Shown in pieces: positions 1-11,527 of a stretch of 64,000 bases of DNA. Below the pieces are notes generated by a model. It was given only the letters and a program-made list of their open reading frames with translations. It had not been told where the DNA came from and ran no database searches. Numbering within the stretch: the first letter of the stretch is position 1; the number at the start of each line of letters is the position of its first letter. The stretch is from SAR116 cluster bacterium AG-313-A07. GTDB lineage: Bacteria > Pseudomonadota > Alphaproteobacteria > Thalassobaculales > Thalassobaculaceae. The DNA lies in assembly GCA_003284265.1 (NCBI GenBank), contig QBVV01000003.1, positions 60,137 through 124,136 of the forward strand. Direction: 5' to 3'. Both the position numbers and the translations under genes were made by a program.

Positions 1-1421
<1,421 letters not shown>

Positions 1422-1693
1422 TTATTTTTATAAAACTTTAAATCCGGCTGGTTTCGTAGGACTAGACCATCAAAATGTCAAGGAAAGCGAACCCAACTTA
1501 CAAATAAAAACCACTTTCGGTACTTTAAAAAAGTTTTTTTTACCCTTAAGACCATTTATAAACCGCTAAAATCATGTAAAACTCGGTTAATTAATGATTA
1601 TTCGTTAATACATATCTGTTAGCGGGCTCCGCCGTTAAAATAGGTAGCAACCCCCCTAGTTATCATTAAGTTGGCTCATTTTTGCAACTCTCT

Positions 1694-2665
1694 TCATACC
1701 TCTACAATAAATGTAGGGTCCTCTCCTCTCGAGACACGTTGTATGTTTTCAAAAGCAAAATCAAGCCTTCGCCACCAAGTATCAATGGTAGATCCTGCAG
1801 TATGCGGCGTCAGCACAACGTTTTCAAATGATAACAGTGGGCTATCCCCCAACGGCTCTTTTTCAAAAACATCAAGTCCTGCTCCAGCGATTATACCTTT
1901 TTCGAGAGCATCTATAAGATCTTTCTCAACCACCGCAGCGCCCCGCGCGGTGTTAATCAAAACAGCGTTTCGTTTCATCGACTGTAATGATTTAGAATTG
2001 ATTAATCCTCTGGAGGATTCTGTTAATGGAGTATGTAAAGTGACAATATCCGAGGTTCGCAAAAGAACGTCTAATTCTAGTCGTTTTGCGTTAAGACTTT
2101 GTTCCACCTCGTCGGAAGCTTTAAAGACATCATAATAAACAACGTTGGCTAGAAAGCCATTTACCATACGAGCTACCTCCTGACCTATTTTCCCAAATCC
2201 GACTATACCTACTTGTTTGCCTCTTAATTCATTGAGCCCGAGAACCTCCTGGTGTCCCAACCACTTTCCCGATTTGAGTGCAGCATGATGTAGAGGAAGT
2301 TTTCGATAAAGCGAAAGGATCAGTAATAACGTATGCTCTGCCACGGTTGGTGCGTTCGCACCGCCGTTAGTCGCCAAAGGAATTCCAGCCTCAGCTAGCT
2401 CTGGAACATTTAATCTATCGTAACCTGCGCTTAAGATTTGCATTAGCTTTGCTTTTTTAGCTATATCAACATCCTCAAATCCAACCGTATAAAGCATGAA
2501 ATAATCGGCTTGAGCCACCTGAGCACGCCGCTCCTTTTCCACCATCTTAGACTCACAAAGCACTAACTCGAAACCTGATGGTGTTTGCGCTTTAGCTGCT
2601 TCTATAATCTGATCTGGAATACTTTTTTCATCATACAAAAAGACAATTTTTTCAGTATTTTCCAT
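1694..2665 (-). CDS. D-isomer-specific 2-hydroxyacid dehydrogenase
   Basis: NAD(P)-dependent interconversion of a 2-keto acid and a D-2-hydroxy acid. Counting from an in-frame TTG at 2683, the Rossmann motif VGFGKIGQEV lies near residue 161. The catalytic triad is visible as Arg247 (INTARGAAV), Glu276 (FEKEPL) and His294 (TPHTAGST). I prefer the ATG at 2665, because GGAG sits six bases before it. Length (about 323 aa) is normal for the family. It is transcribed away from the acyl-CoA ligase at 2917, so the 250-bp gap holds divergent promoters. The substrate cannot be read from sequence; glyoxylate/hydroxypyruvate reductase or phosphoglycerate-dehydrogenase-like roles are possible. A second, distinct family member lies at 23540. 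Confidence 0.88.
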   Translation of the reverse strand: MENTEKIVFLYDEKSIPDQIIEAAKAQTPSGFELVLCESKMVEKERRAQVAQADYFMLYTVGFEDVDIAKKAKLMQILSAGYDRLNVPELAEAGIPLATNGGANAPTVAEHTLLLILSLYRKLPLHHAALKSGKWLGHQEVLGLNELRGKQVGIVGFGKIGQEVARMVNGFLANVVYYDVFKASDEVEQSLNAKRLELDVLLRTSDIVTLHTPLTESSRGLINSKSLQSMKRNAVLINTARGAAVVEKDLIDALEKGIIAGAGLDVFEKEPLGDSPLLSFENVVLTPHTAGSTIDTWWRRLDFAFENIQRVSRGEDPTFIVEV

Positions 2666-2916
2666 TCTTTTCTCCAATTTCAAGCATTATAGAGTAGAAC
2701 ATTCAAACCCTCCACTATCCTGCTGAGTTTTTCTATTCCAGTTCCTTCGCCTAAATAACTTTTAGTTTAGTGATTTTTAATCCAATATTTGAAATTAAAA
2801 AAATAGTTGGAGTTTCATCGACAGGGAGCATGCAATATTCGACTACAATGTTTACTAGTTGTTATAGAACTACATCATAATATCAAGATGGTTCGCACTT
2901 TATCCTGGGGAAAATA

Positions 2917-4572
2917 ATGACAAAAAAAGATGAACTATCCTTTGATTACGATCAAGCTCGAAAAAATTTCGAATTAACTATTCCCACCGAGTTTAATTTT
3001 GCTTTTGATGTCGTAGGGAAGTGGGCCAAGACTGATAATAAAACAGCATTAATAACCATAGATAAAAATAGTAAAACACCAACTTATCACTCATATTCCG
3101 ACCTAGACAAAAATTCAAATAAATTTGCTAATCTGCTATTGGACTTAGAATGCACAAAGCAAGACTTTGCTTTTGTAATGATCCCCAGAAAAGCAGCTTG
3201 GTATCATGTACTACTAGGCTGCATGAAAGTAGGTGTGGTTGCCATGCCTGGGACAAACTTGTTAACAGCCAAAGATATAGAATATCGAATAAATAGATCT
3301 GGTGCGAAACTTGCCATAGTTACAGAAGAGCACATAGAAAAGGTAAATGCTATCCGAAATAATTGTCCAAGCCTGGAGCATTTAATAACAGTATCTGGAA
3401 AAACAACAGACGATTGGATTTGTATGGAGGATGCTTGCCTCAATGCTTCGTCTGATTTTGAACGAACTAAAGTTAGTCTCAATAAAGCTACAGACCCGAT
3501 GCTGATATACTTTACCTCAGGAACAACTTCTATGCCCAAAATGGTAGAACGGGATCATGCGTATGCACTTGCACATACTATAACGCAAAAATACTGGATG
3601 ACTCTGGAAGAAACTGACATTCATTGGACATTAACAGACACGGGTTGGGCAAAGGCTGCTTGGGGTCTCTTATTTCCCCCTTTAATCGCCGGTTCTACAA
3701 TCATTCTGTTTGACAGTGAAGGGTTTGATGCTGACGAACACTTAAGAATTATACAAGATTACAAGATAACGACATTCTGTGCGCCACCAACAGTTTATCG
3801 GCTTTTTGCGCAAATGGACGTTTCAAATTATAATTTATCATCGCTGAGGCATTGTATTGGAGCTGGTGAACCTCTTAACCCTGAGGCAATGAGATCATGG
3901 AAAACAGCAACTGGTTGCGATATCTATGATGGATATGGTCAAACTGAAACGATTAATATTGTAGCCAACTATCCTGGGATGGAGATTCGGCCAGGTTCAA
4001 TGGGAAAACCCGTTCCGGGACTAGATGTAGATATTATAGACGACGAGGGGAAACTATGTCCTAACGATGTGGTAGGTCACATAGCTGTAAAAATAACAAA
4101 TCCTCATCCTCTTGGTCTATTCTTTGGATATTTTAAAGATAAGCCGGCCACGGATTTTGCATTCAGAAATGGCTGGTATTATACGGGTGACACTGCAACT
4201 AGAGATGAAGATGGATATATTTGGTTTGTTGGTAGATCGGATGATATAATTTCGTCAGCGGGATATAGAATAAGTCCGTTCGAAGTGGAGAGTGCTCTAA
4301 TCGAACATCCCGCGGTTCAAGAGTCAGCTGTAGTAGCAAAAAAAGATGATCTGCGTGGGGAAATCGTGAAGGCATATGTCATCCTCGCGCCAGGAGAAAT
4401 AGCCACAGATAATCTTACTTTAGAAATTCAAAATTTCGTGAAGAAAGTTACAGCACCATATAAATATCCTAGGGAGATAGAATATCGAGACCAACTACCC
4501 AAGACAATATCAGGTAAAATTCGTCGCGTGGAGTTGCGAGAAGAAGCTAATTCGGTAAACACTAATTCATAA
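2917..4572 (+). CDS. Acyl-CoA synthetase (AMP-forming), medium-chain/acetyl type
   Basis: Activates a carboxylic acid to its acyl-CoA through an acyl-AMP intermediate. The 551-aa protein has the whole ANL fold: P-loop YFTSGTTSMPKMV (residues 198-210), the YDGYGQTET motif, YYTGDTATRDEDGYIWF, GRSDDIISSAGYRI at the hinge, and KTISGKIRR with the C-terminal catalytic Lys. The TSGTTSMPKM version of the P-loop and the overall layout resemble the medium-chain (ACSM-like) branch rather than 4-coumarate ligases. A GGGGA lies seven bases before the ATG. It stands alone on the plus strand, so the substrate is not suggested by neighbours. Confidence 0.88.
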   Translation: MTKKDELSFDYDQARKNFELTIPTEFNFAFDVVGKWAKTDNKTALITIDKNSKTPTYHSYSDLDKNSNKFANLLLDLECTKQDFAFVMIPRKAAWYHVLLGCMKVGVVAMPGTNLLTAKDIEYRINRSGAKLAIVTEEHIEKVNAIRNNCPSLEHLITVSGKTTDDWICMEDACLNASSDFERTKVSLNKATDPMLIYFTSGTTSMPKMVERDHAYALAHTITQKYWMTLEETDIHWTLTDTGWAKAAWGLLFPPLIAGSTIILFDSEGFDADEHLRIIQDYKITTFCAPPTVYRLFAQMDVSNYNLSSLRHCIGAGEPLNPEAMRSWKTATGCDIYDGYGQTETINIVANYPGMEIRPGSMGKPVPGLDVDIIDDEGKLCPNDVVGHIAVKITNPHPLGLFFGYFKDKPATDFAFRNGWYYTGDTATRDEDGYIWFVGRSDDIISSAGYRISPFEVESALIEHPAVQESAVVAKKDDLRGEIVKAYVILAPGEIATDNLTLEIQNFVKKVTAPYKYPREIEYRDQLPKTISGKIRRVELREEANSVNTNS

Positions 4573-4760
4573 AAGACCATGATAGCGGGATGCTAAAATT
4601 ACTCTACGTTTTATTTAAAAAACATAAATTCTTGTCGGAAATATCTTCAAAAAACGAATTGAACGTTCTAACAATAACAATGAATAACTTGCCGCCCAAT
4701 TTTGAAAAATTGAAACGCCTTAGTGTGTTTCGTTAGGCAACACCAGAGGTAAAAATAATA

Positions 4761-5555
4761 ATGATCGATACAGAGTCTAGGCATATAAAAATACATGATG
4801 AAAATGATTTTGAGGGAATGCGTCGAGCTGGAAAACTGGCTGCAGAAACACTCGATTTCATTACACCTATGGTAGAACCTGGCGTTACAACAGAAAAGCT
4901 CGACAAACTATGCCATGATTTTATTTTAGAGCATGATGCGGTGCCCGCACCGCTAAACTACAAAGGTTTCCCAAAATCAATCTGCACTTCGATCAATCAT
5001 GTAGTTTGCCACGGAATTCCCGGCCCCCGGAAATTGATCAACGGTGATATCTTAAATATTGATGTTACAGTAATACTGGATGGATGGTATGGCGACACCA
5101 GTCGAATGTTTGGAGTTGGGAAGGTTAATGTAAAAGCCACCAGACTCATGGATATCACCTATGAATGTCTAATGCGCGGAATTTCTGTGGTGAAACCAGG
5201 AGCAACACTTGGAGATATTGGATATGCCATTCAAAAATACGCAGAGGCAGAGCGGTGTTCAGTAGTTCGTGACTTTTGTGGTCATGGGCTTGGCCGTGTG
5301 TTCCATTCTGCGCCAAGCGTGCTTCATTATGGACAAAAGGGAATAGGCACAGAGCTAAAAAAAGGCATGTTTTTCACTATTGAACCCATGATAAACACAG
5401 GAAAATTTAATGTAAAAATACTACCTGATGGCTGGACTGCCGTTACAAGAGACAGGTCCCTCTCTGCTCAATTCGAACACTCTTTGGGAGTCACCGAAGA
5501 TGGCTATGAATTATTTACAGTATCCCCTAAAGGACTGCATAAGCCTCCTTACTGA
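4761..5555 (+). CDS. map: Methionine aminopeptidase, type I
   Basis: Removes the initiator Met from nascent proteins using a dinuclear metal site. The 264-aa length is typical. The metal ligands are all present: two Asp in NIDVTVILDGWYGDTSRMF, His in CGHGLGRVFHSAP, Glu in TIEPMINTG, and Glu in SAQFEHSLGVTEDGYELF. The additional His in the NHVVCHGIP segment is also conserved. There is no zinc-finger N-terminal extension. It is a single gene with a 188-bp gap upstream and a 148-bp gap downstream. Confidence 0.95.
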   Translation: MIDTESRHIKIHDENDFEGMRRAGKLAAETLDFITPMVEPGVTTEKLDKLCHDFILEHDAVPAPLNYKGFPKSICTSINHVVCHGIPGPRKLINGDILNIDVTVILDGWYGDTSRMFGVGKVNVKATRLMDITYECLMRGISVVKPGATLGDIGYAIQKYAEAERCSVVRDFCGHGLGRVFHSAPSVLHYGQKGIGTELKKGMFFTIEPMINTGKFNVKILPDGWTAVTRDRSLSAQFEHSLGVTEDGYELFTVSPKGLHKPPY

Positions 5556-5703
5556 TCCTATTTTTGTTAAAAGAGCATCAAAAGGAAACCTTGGTAATTT
5601 TGTTAGATGCTAAAAACTATTATCGAATAATTGGAAATTTTCATTTACTTTTCTACTCTCATAAATTTAGCTTACTTTGAAACACTAACCCTAGGAGCCA
5701 AGA

Positions 5704-6825
5704 TTGAGTGACGTAGCCGTGGAATCGACTGATGCTGCACATAAAGGCCCATTGAAAAGGCAAATGAATAATTTGTTTTTTAATCTCTGGTCTTTTGGAA
5801 GTAATTCACTAGTTGGATGGACTGCGACTCGCTCAGGAATAGATATAATAAGCATACCTAAAGTACGTCTGTTCAACACACAAAATCCACATAACAGTGT
5901 ATTCAGAGGGGCACGACACCTAGAAAATAATATATTTCAGGAGGTTAGCTTATCACTAGATTCCGAACCGATGGAAATTAGACTGGATTTCAAAATTGGC
6001 GATGATGAAGCAGGTCTTACAGCCGATGAAATTGAAGAAATCTTTCAGAATTATGCAACTTTTAAAACAGATCACAGAGCAGTTGCTCTTTTGGATATAG
6101 TTGGTTTTTCGAAACACACTCCCGAGGCTCAGGCTAGCCAGCTATCAACACTTGAATTTGCCCTCAACATCGCAGAAGAGAGTTGCAAACAAAAAAACCT
6201 CCCTATGGAGATGCGACGCTCTACTACTGGCGATGGATTTTATATATGGAATACCTGCACTGGGCCAGATGCAGATATAGCCCTATTTGTCCTGCTGAAA
6301 CTTTTTTTAACCTACTATTCTGGTTTAAAAAGAGCCATAACCGAGAAGAATGCAGCTCCTGATATCCGCACTGCAGCAAGTGTGGGAAGTCACTATTCCT
6401 TTTACGCACCAGGCCGCGATGTATTGCACACTAGTGATGAGTATATCGTTGGTGATGTCACTATTAACGTAGCACGGCTTATAGGTAAAACTAACACACA
6501 TCAAATCGTTATCGGTGAATTCAAGAGACCGGGGGCATCCGGTAATCCTGATTTAACTCCACAAAGAATCATCGAGGCGGCAAGTGCAAAACTTCAAGAG
6601 TTTCAGGGAATGCCACTATTTGGCAACCCAGTTCAACGGTTCACCTCTTATATAACCGGGCCCAAAAGAGAAGATGGTAGTTTCAAAAAGCAAAAGATGC
6701 GTGTTATCGATAAACATGGGTTTGAACACATTTGCTATAATGCGAAGGTAAACGTTTTCTTAGACGGCGATGATCCATATTATATTGGACTACAGCATGC
6801 AGATCTATTCGGCACGAAAAATTGA
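5704..6825 (+). CDS. Class III adenylate/guanylate cyclase-like protein
   Basis: The start is a TTG with AGGAG eight bases upstream; no better ATG exists. Residues 1-100 are unrecognised. Residues 124-290 resemble a class III nucleotide cyclase catalytic domain: metal-binding Asp131 in ALLDIVGFSKHTPEAQ and Asp177 in STTGDGFYIW, followed by the GDVTINVARLIG helix. The position that normally holds the substrate-specifying Lys (K-T-x-G-D) is Ser. The Asn-to-Arg spacing in NVAR is one residue shorter than in canonical NxxxR. Substrate choice or even activity is therefore uncertain. No membrane segment or signal peptide is visible, so it is probably cytoplasmic. It converges on the pentapeptide gene with an 18-bp gap. 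Confidence 0.7.
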   Translation: MSDVAVESTDAAHKGPLKRQMNNLFFNLWSFGSNSLVGWTATRSGIDIISIPKVRLFNTQNPHNSVFRGARHLENNIFQEVSLSLDSEPMEIRLDFKIGDDEAGLTADEIEEIFQNYATFKTDHRAVALLDIVGFSKHTPEAQASQLSTLEFALNIAEESCKQKNLPMEMRRSTTGDGFYIWNTCTGPDADIALFVLLKLFLTYYSGLKRAITEKNAAPDIRTAASVGSHYSFYAPGRDVLHTSDEYIVGDVTINVARLIGKTNTHQIVIGEFKRPGASGNPDLTPQRIIEAASAKLQEFQGMPLFGNPVQRFTSYITGPKREDGSFKKQKMRVIDKHGFEHICYNAKVNVFLDGDDPYYIGLQHADLFGTKN

Positions 6826-6843
6826 TAAATTACCGGTTTATAA

Positions 6844-8223
6844 TCAGCTATCTCGGATAGCTTTCTCCATCACACAGACATTTAAATCACAACCTTTGGT
6901 ATTAGCTCTAACCAAATTTGCTGCTTCAAAACTGGTTTTATGGGATCTACCGGTATCATTACCATCTTTACCAACAATTGAAATCTCACCCACTTCGGCA
7001 TTTGTCAAATCACAATGCTTCAAGTTTGCACCAGTCAGGTTGGTTCCAATTATAACCGCATCGCATAGATTAGCATCGAAAACATCGGTTCCACCAAGAT
7101 CCGCGAGAATTAAGCTACATGCCTTTAATTGTGCCCCTCTTAATTTCGCATCTCGCATTTGAATGCCAGAGAGATCCAGTCCACTAAGGTCATGGTATGA
7201 AAGATCCAAACCATCCATTCTTCCACGCTGCCCCTCAGCCCCGTTTGTAGAGATCCATTTCTGGTGACCATCAAGAGAAGCTCTGACTTCTGGATCCATC
7301 TGATCATAACTCACTACTTTCGGCTTATCTCCAATGTCTAGCTCCGATTTATCAAGACCTTCGACAGTATCTTCACTCATTTTAGCACCACGAAGACTAA
7401 CATTTTCAACTTTAGCATTTGCCAACTTCGCACCAGTTAGATCTGCACCATTTAAATTTGTATTTGTAAGTCTGGTATCTGAGAGATCCGCTCCTTTTAA
7501 GTTAGCATAAGACAAATCTACATCTGAAAGGTCTGAACCGAATAACTGAGCTCCTTCTAGGTTTGCCCCAACCAGGCTCGCCCCTTGGAAATCTACATTT
7601 GACATTTTCGCTCTTGTGCCTTGAGCGTAATCCATCAGGCAAGCAGTGAGGTCTGAGCGTTCACTGCCTATTGAGGCGCCCCCATCCGCCCCCATCATAA
7701 CTCCTCCACGAAGATCAGCATCCTTTAAATTAGCATTAGTTAAGTTTGCCCCCTTTAAAGACACTCCTCTTAATACTGCGCCCTCTAGATTTGCGTCTTG
7801 CAGATCCACGTCACGAAGTGTAGCTCCGAACATATCGGCCTCGGTCAGATCGGCACCTTTTAAGCTGGACCCGGCTAAATTTGTTCCGGCCATCAATGTC
7901 TTTGCCAAATGCCAACCAGTTAAATCTTGTCCTTCGAACGCTTTTTTTGAAAAATCGGCTTGTTTCCCACCTTTTTTCTTTGCCAGCCATTTTTGATGTT
8001 CTGACATAGCAAGTTTCAGCGTCTGCAGACCCTGTTGCTGCTCTTTAGTAAGCGTGGACGTTATCGTCGGCGCTTTGACTTCTTCTTTTTGGCCACTGCC
8101 AATCCGGTCTTGCCAGTTATCGCCTGCCTTTTTATCCGCATCACTAGAGGGAACTGAAGATTGATCTTTATCTTCGTCCACAGCTTTACTCGAGATGCGG
8201 TCTTGCCAACTTTCCCCGCTCAT
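6844..8223 (-). CDS. Pentapeptide-repeat protein with duplicated modules
   Basis: A 459-aa protein dominated by A(D/N)LxX pentapeptide repeats (for example LAGSSLKGADLTEADMFGA), which fold as a right-handed quadrilateral beta helix. The N-terminus carries two copies of a short WQDRI motif (residues 6-10 and 37-41) in a charged, low-complexity stretch. Two modules begin with a HQKW helix (about residue 76 and again about residue 320), each followed by a DL-rich repeat block, which suggests an internal duplication. There is no signal peptide or membrane segment. Function is unknown; members range from gyrase-protecting DNA mimics to scaffolds. It ends 18 bp from the convergent cyclase-like gene. 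Confidence 0.85.
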   Translation of the reverse strand: MSGESWQDRISSKAVDEDKDQSSVPSSDADKKAGDNWQDRIGSGQKEEVKAPTITSTLTKEQQQGLQTLKLAMSEHQKWLAKKKGGKQADFSKKAFEGQDLTGWHLAKTLMAGTNLAGSSLKGADLTEADMFGATLRDVDLQDANLEGAVLRGVSLKGANLTNANLKDADLRGGVMMGADGGASIGSERSDLTACLMDYAQGTRAKMSNVDFQGASLVGANLEGAQLFGSDLSDVDLSYANLKGADLSDTRLTNTNLNGADLTGAKLANAKVENVSLRGAKMSEDTVEGLDKSELDIGDKPKVVSYDQMDPEVRASLDGHQKWISTNGAEGQRGRMDGLDLSYHDLSGLDLSGIQMRDAKLRGAQLKACSLILADLGGTDVFDANLCDAVIIGTNLTGANLKHCDLTNAEVGEISIVGKDGNDTGRSHKTSFEAANLVRANTKGCDLNVCVMEKAIRDS

Positions 8224-8392
8224 AAACTATTTTCCTGTCCAAAAAACCTCATAAAGCATTCTACTTTTCTAATGGGTATAAAAACAGCCAAGTATCAATA
8301 GTATTAATCTAATTTTGCTACACAAGCAAATAGCTTATATAGGTGTTCTTCTTCTTTAAAAATTATCGAAATCGCTTGATAATTGGAGTGAC

Positions 8393-9520
8393 CTAATACT
8401 TTTCTTTCAGTAAAATTGCCGCAATCAGACTAAAAACGCAGGCAATTGGTAAAATACTAAGTGCGCATTGGTAATGCACAACATCATAGCTTCGGACGCC
8501 ATCTATTATTGTACCATCCCACTGTAAATCTAATATATAACCGGCCAATGGCTGCAAAACTGCTCCGCTTCCAACGGCAAATGTATTGATTAATCCTAAA
8601 GCAGCCCCGCTCACTTCTGGAGGATTACTTTCTCTGGCCAACGCAAAGCCTAAGATCATAGAAGAAGATAAAGCACCCTGAATTCCAAGGACAGAAATAA
8701 GAAAAATATTCGGCATATTGGGAAACACAAGCAGCGTTATAGTAGTCAAACAGGCACCTGCTGAACCAATGATCAATATTAGTCGGCGTTTTCCCAATAA
8801 ATCCGAAAGCCACCCCATTAAAGGGGCGCCAACAGCCCATCCAATAAAAGCTATTGAGACGAATCCAGCTGCTTCCGGTTTATTTATACTTTTGGCAACC
8901 ATTAAATAAGGCACTCCCCACAAACCACCAAATGCTAATAATGTTCCCGTGAGACCTCCAGCAGATATCGTCGCCAACCAAGTTTGCCTATTGACGGCAA
9001 CTTTTTTCAATCCGTACAAAATGGGGGGGATGTTTTGAGGTTTTGTTTCTTTCGGATCTCGTACGGTAAATGCTAATAAAAATGCAAGACAAAGGCCGGC
9101 CAACCCCAAAGCAAAACTAGATAAGCGCCAACCAAAAGTGGCGACAGCAATCCCTAACGGCGCCTGTCCAACAAAACCTCCAGCCGACCCCATCATTTGC
9201 GCCCATCCACCCAGAATAGCAAATTTACCCGGGAACCATCGAGCCGCCATATTAAGCGCCCCAACAAAGCTAAATGCAGCGCCAGCGCCGATTAGAACTC
9301 TTCCTAAATAGGCATACGAAAGACTTTCGGCATATGAAAAAACAATACATCCAATCCCACAAACAGCACACGCGCTAGCCACCAGCCCTTTAAGTCCAAA
9401 TCTATCTATACAGAGTCCAACGGGTATCTGAAGGCCCGCGTATGCATACAAATATACAGCAGAGAGGTTCCCCAGTATTCCCGCACCAACAGAAAACTCT
9501 CTCATAAGATCGTCTACCAT
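8393..9520 (-). CDS. MFS transporter (true N-terminus probably further upstream)
   Basis: A major facilitator protein with about eleven visible membrane helices from the ATG at 9520. The first cytoplasmic-loop motif is present as CIDRFGLKG, with the matching GWLSDLLGKRR after helix 8. The ATG at 9520 is unlikely to be the real start: the same frame stays open to a TAG at 9635-9637 and encodes GWFFCASFFFYAFILRVAPA, a typical first helix running straight into VMVDDLMREF. That extension contains no ATG, GTG or TTG, although an AGAGG ribosome-binding-like sequence lies just inside its upstream end. A near-cognate start (ATA or ATC) or a lost start codon are the options. The substrate is unknown. 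Confidence 0.78.
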   Translation of the reverse strand: MVDDLMREFSVGAGILGNLSAVYLYAYAGLQIPVGLCIDRFGLKGLVASACAVCGIGCIVFSYAESLSYAYLGRVLIGAGAAFSFVGALNMAARWFPGKFAILGGWAQMMGSAGGFVGQAPLGIAVATFGWRLSSFALGLAGLCLAFLLAFTVRDPKETKPQNIPPILYGLKKVAVNRQTWLATISAGGLTGTLLAFGGLWGVPYLMVAKSINKPEAAGFVSIAFIGWAVGAPLMGWLSDLLGKRRLILIIGSAGACLTTITLLVFPNMPNIFLISVLGIQGALSSSMILGFALARESNPPEVSGAALGLINTFAVGSGAVLQPLAGYILDLQWDGTIIDGVRSYDVVHYQCALSILPIACVFSLIAAILLKEKY

Positions 9521-9747
9521 AACAGCAGGAGCTACTCTCAGAATAAAGGCATAAAAGAAAAACGACGCGCAAAAAAACCAGCCCGCGGCAATGATATTCT
9601 TATTCTGTTTTGCTAGTGTGATTAAATTTATCCTCTATAAATTCTTGCCCATAAACTCTTCATATTTGTAGGCCTATAAATCCAAAACAACAGGATCTTT
9701 GCGCAACAAACAATTGTCTACTAATAAGGACAGCATTCAATACGAAT

Positions 9748-11379
9748 TTAGTTAGTCGCAAACTCAAAACCCTCATAGCCTTCCTCGACGATGCGGTTAC
9801 ATTCCTTAGTATATGCCTCAACTCCACCGACATATGGCATAAATACTCTAGGTTTTCCCGGGATGTTTGCCCCCATATACCAAGAATTCGCTAACGGATA
9901 TAACGTAGAATTCGCTACCTCTCTTACATGATCCACCCATCGCCGTTGCGCATCCTCTTTGGCCATTACCCGCGTATGGTTACTATTCATCATATGAGCA
10001 AGACACTCAGCTATCCAGTTTACATGCCATTCAATCGACAGGATCATCTGACTTTTCACTCCAGGGCTCTGGGGTCCTGTGATCATAAACATATTTGGCA
10101 ATCTAGCCACCATCAGCCCAAGATATGTCTGAGGGCCGTCACCCCACTGCTCTTCTATGTTTGTTCCACCATCGACAGAGATATTGATCTCTTTCATAGC
10201 GCCAGTCATGGCATCAAAGCCAGTAGCAAATGCTATGGCATCTAGTGCATACTCATTATCGGTAGTTTTTATCCCATTCTCGGTAATTTCCTGAATTGGT
10301 GCGCTTCTGACATCTACCAAGTCTACATTAGCTTGGTTGAATATTTCATAATATTGTGAGTCCAGAATTAAACGTTTCGTGCCAATTGGATGGTTATCAG
10401 GACATAAAAGTTCAGCTGTTGCAGGATCATTTACCGTTTCTCTTATTTTATCCCTAACAAACTCTGAGGCCGTATCATTGGCAGATTTATTCAATAATAA
10501 ATCCTTATACGCGAAAAGATAACTTATACTGCCCCCCTCCTGCCATTTAGATTCGTAAATTGCTTGTCTTTCTTCCGCCGTCGCCTCCAAAGCCGATTTT
10601 ACAGGTGGTGGATAGCCAGCGATGCCAAACGGCGTGCTGTAAGCGGCAATTCTTCTTTCTTTATATTCCTCCTTGTGTTTCTTCTCCTTCTCTGGATCCA
10701 AAGGCGCATTCCTCGCAGGCAAACTAAAATTCGCCGTGCGTTGGAAAACTGTCAGATGTTCAGCTTGGGCTGCAATATGGGGCATCATCTGCACGCCAGA
10801 GGACCCTGTTCCAATAACGCCTACGCGTTTACCCGTAAAATCAACCCCCTCTTTTGGCCAGAGCCCTGTATGATACCAATCCCCTTTGAAATCATCTAAA
10901 CCCCGAAAATCGGGCTTTCGCGGCGTTGACAAGTTGCCCGTTGCCATTATGCAAATTGGAGCCGTGACTGTTTCCCCACTACTTGTTGTTATCGTCCATA
11001 AATGTTGTTCCTCGCAAAAAATAGCGTCTGTGATACGGGTATTTAATTGAACATCCCGCATTAAATCAAAACGCTTAGCCACATGGTTTATATACTCAAG
11101 AATTACCGGTTGAGTGCCATATCTCTCTGGCCAAATCCATTCTTGTTGTAATTCATCATCAAAGGAATACGAATACTCCATACTTTCAACATCACATCGA
11201 CAACCTGGATAACGATTCCAAAACCAAGTACCTCCAACACCATCTCCAGCTTCATAGGCTCTTATAGTTAGTCCCAGTTTTCTAAGCCGGTAAATTGAAT
11301 ATAGGCCAGCCAACCCGCCCCCAACTATGACCACATCATAATCAGCATTCGATTGTTTTTCTGATGAGAACCCAGGCAT
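9748..11379 (-). CDS. Flavin-containing Baeyer-Villiger-type monooxygenase
   Basis: FAD- and NADPH-dependent oxygenation of ketones to esters or lactones (type I BVMO), or a closely related N/S-oxygenation. The 543-aa protein has the FAD-binding GGGLAG (residues 20-25), the BVMO fingerprint FxGxxxHxxxWP as FKGDWYHTGLWP (164-175), and the NADPH-binding GTGSSG (190-195). The length matches phenylacetone/cyclohexanone monooxygenases. It sits in a minus-strand run between a DUF1244 gene and the MFS transporter at 8393, which may import or export its substrate; that link is an inference. Confidence 0.9.
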   Translation of the reverse strand: MPGFSSEKQSNADYDVVIVGGGLAGLYSIYRLRKLGLTIRAYEAGDGVGGTWFWNRYPGCRCDVESMEYSYSFDDELQQEWIWPERYGTQPVILEYINHVAKRFDLMRDVQLNTRITDAIFCEEQHLWTITTSSGETVTAPICIMATGNLSTPRKPDFRGLDDFKGDWYHTGLWPKEGVDFTGKRVGVIGTGSSGVQMMPHIAAQAEHLTVFQRTANFSLPARNAPLDPEKEKKHKEEYKERRIAAYSTPFGIAGYPPPVKSALEATAEERQAIYESKWQEGGSISYLFAYKDLLLNKSANDTASEFVRDKIRETVNDPATAELLCPDNHPIGTKRLILDSQYYEIFNQANVDLVDVRSAPIQEITENGIKTTDNEYALDAIAFATGFDAMTGAMKEINISVDGGTNIEEQWGDGPQTYLGLMVARLPNMFMITGPQSPGVKSQMILSIEWHVNWIAECLAHMMNSNHTRVMAKEDAQRRWVDHVREVANSTLYPLANSWYMGANIPGKPRVFMPYVGGVEAYTKECNRIVEEGYEGFEFATN

Positions 11380-11527
11380 CCTTTTTCCCTTAAATAGTAT
11401 TGTTGTTAGGATAATTCAGCACAAAAATAGCTGAACGATAAATAAAAATTTTATTTAAATTAACAGCGGGTCGATATTTTCAATACGTAAAATATTCCCA
11501 AGGTCCTTGCATCTGAAAACGTCTTTA

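Noticed and set aside
7646..7996. Plus-strand ORF of 116 codons inside the pentapeptide gene
   Set aside because: Repeat structure of the pentapeptide gene keeps the opposite frame open; the translation is Ser/Pro/Arg-rich and looks non-coding.
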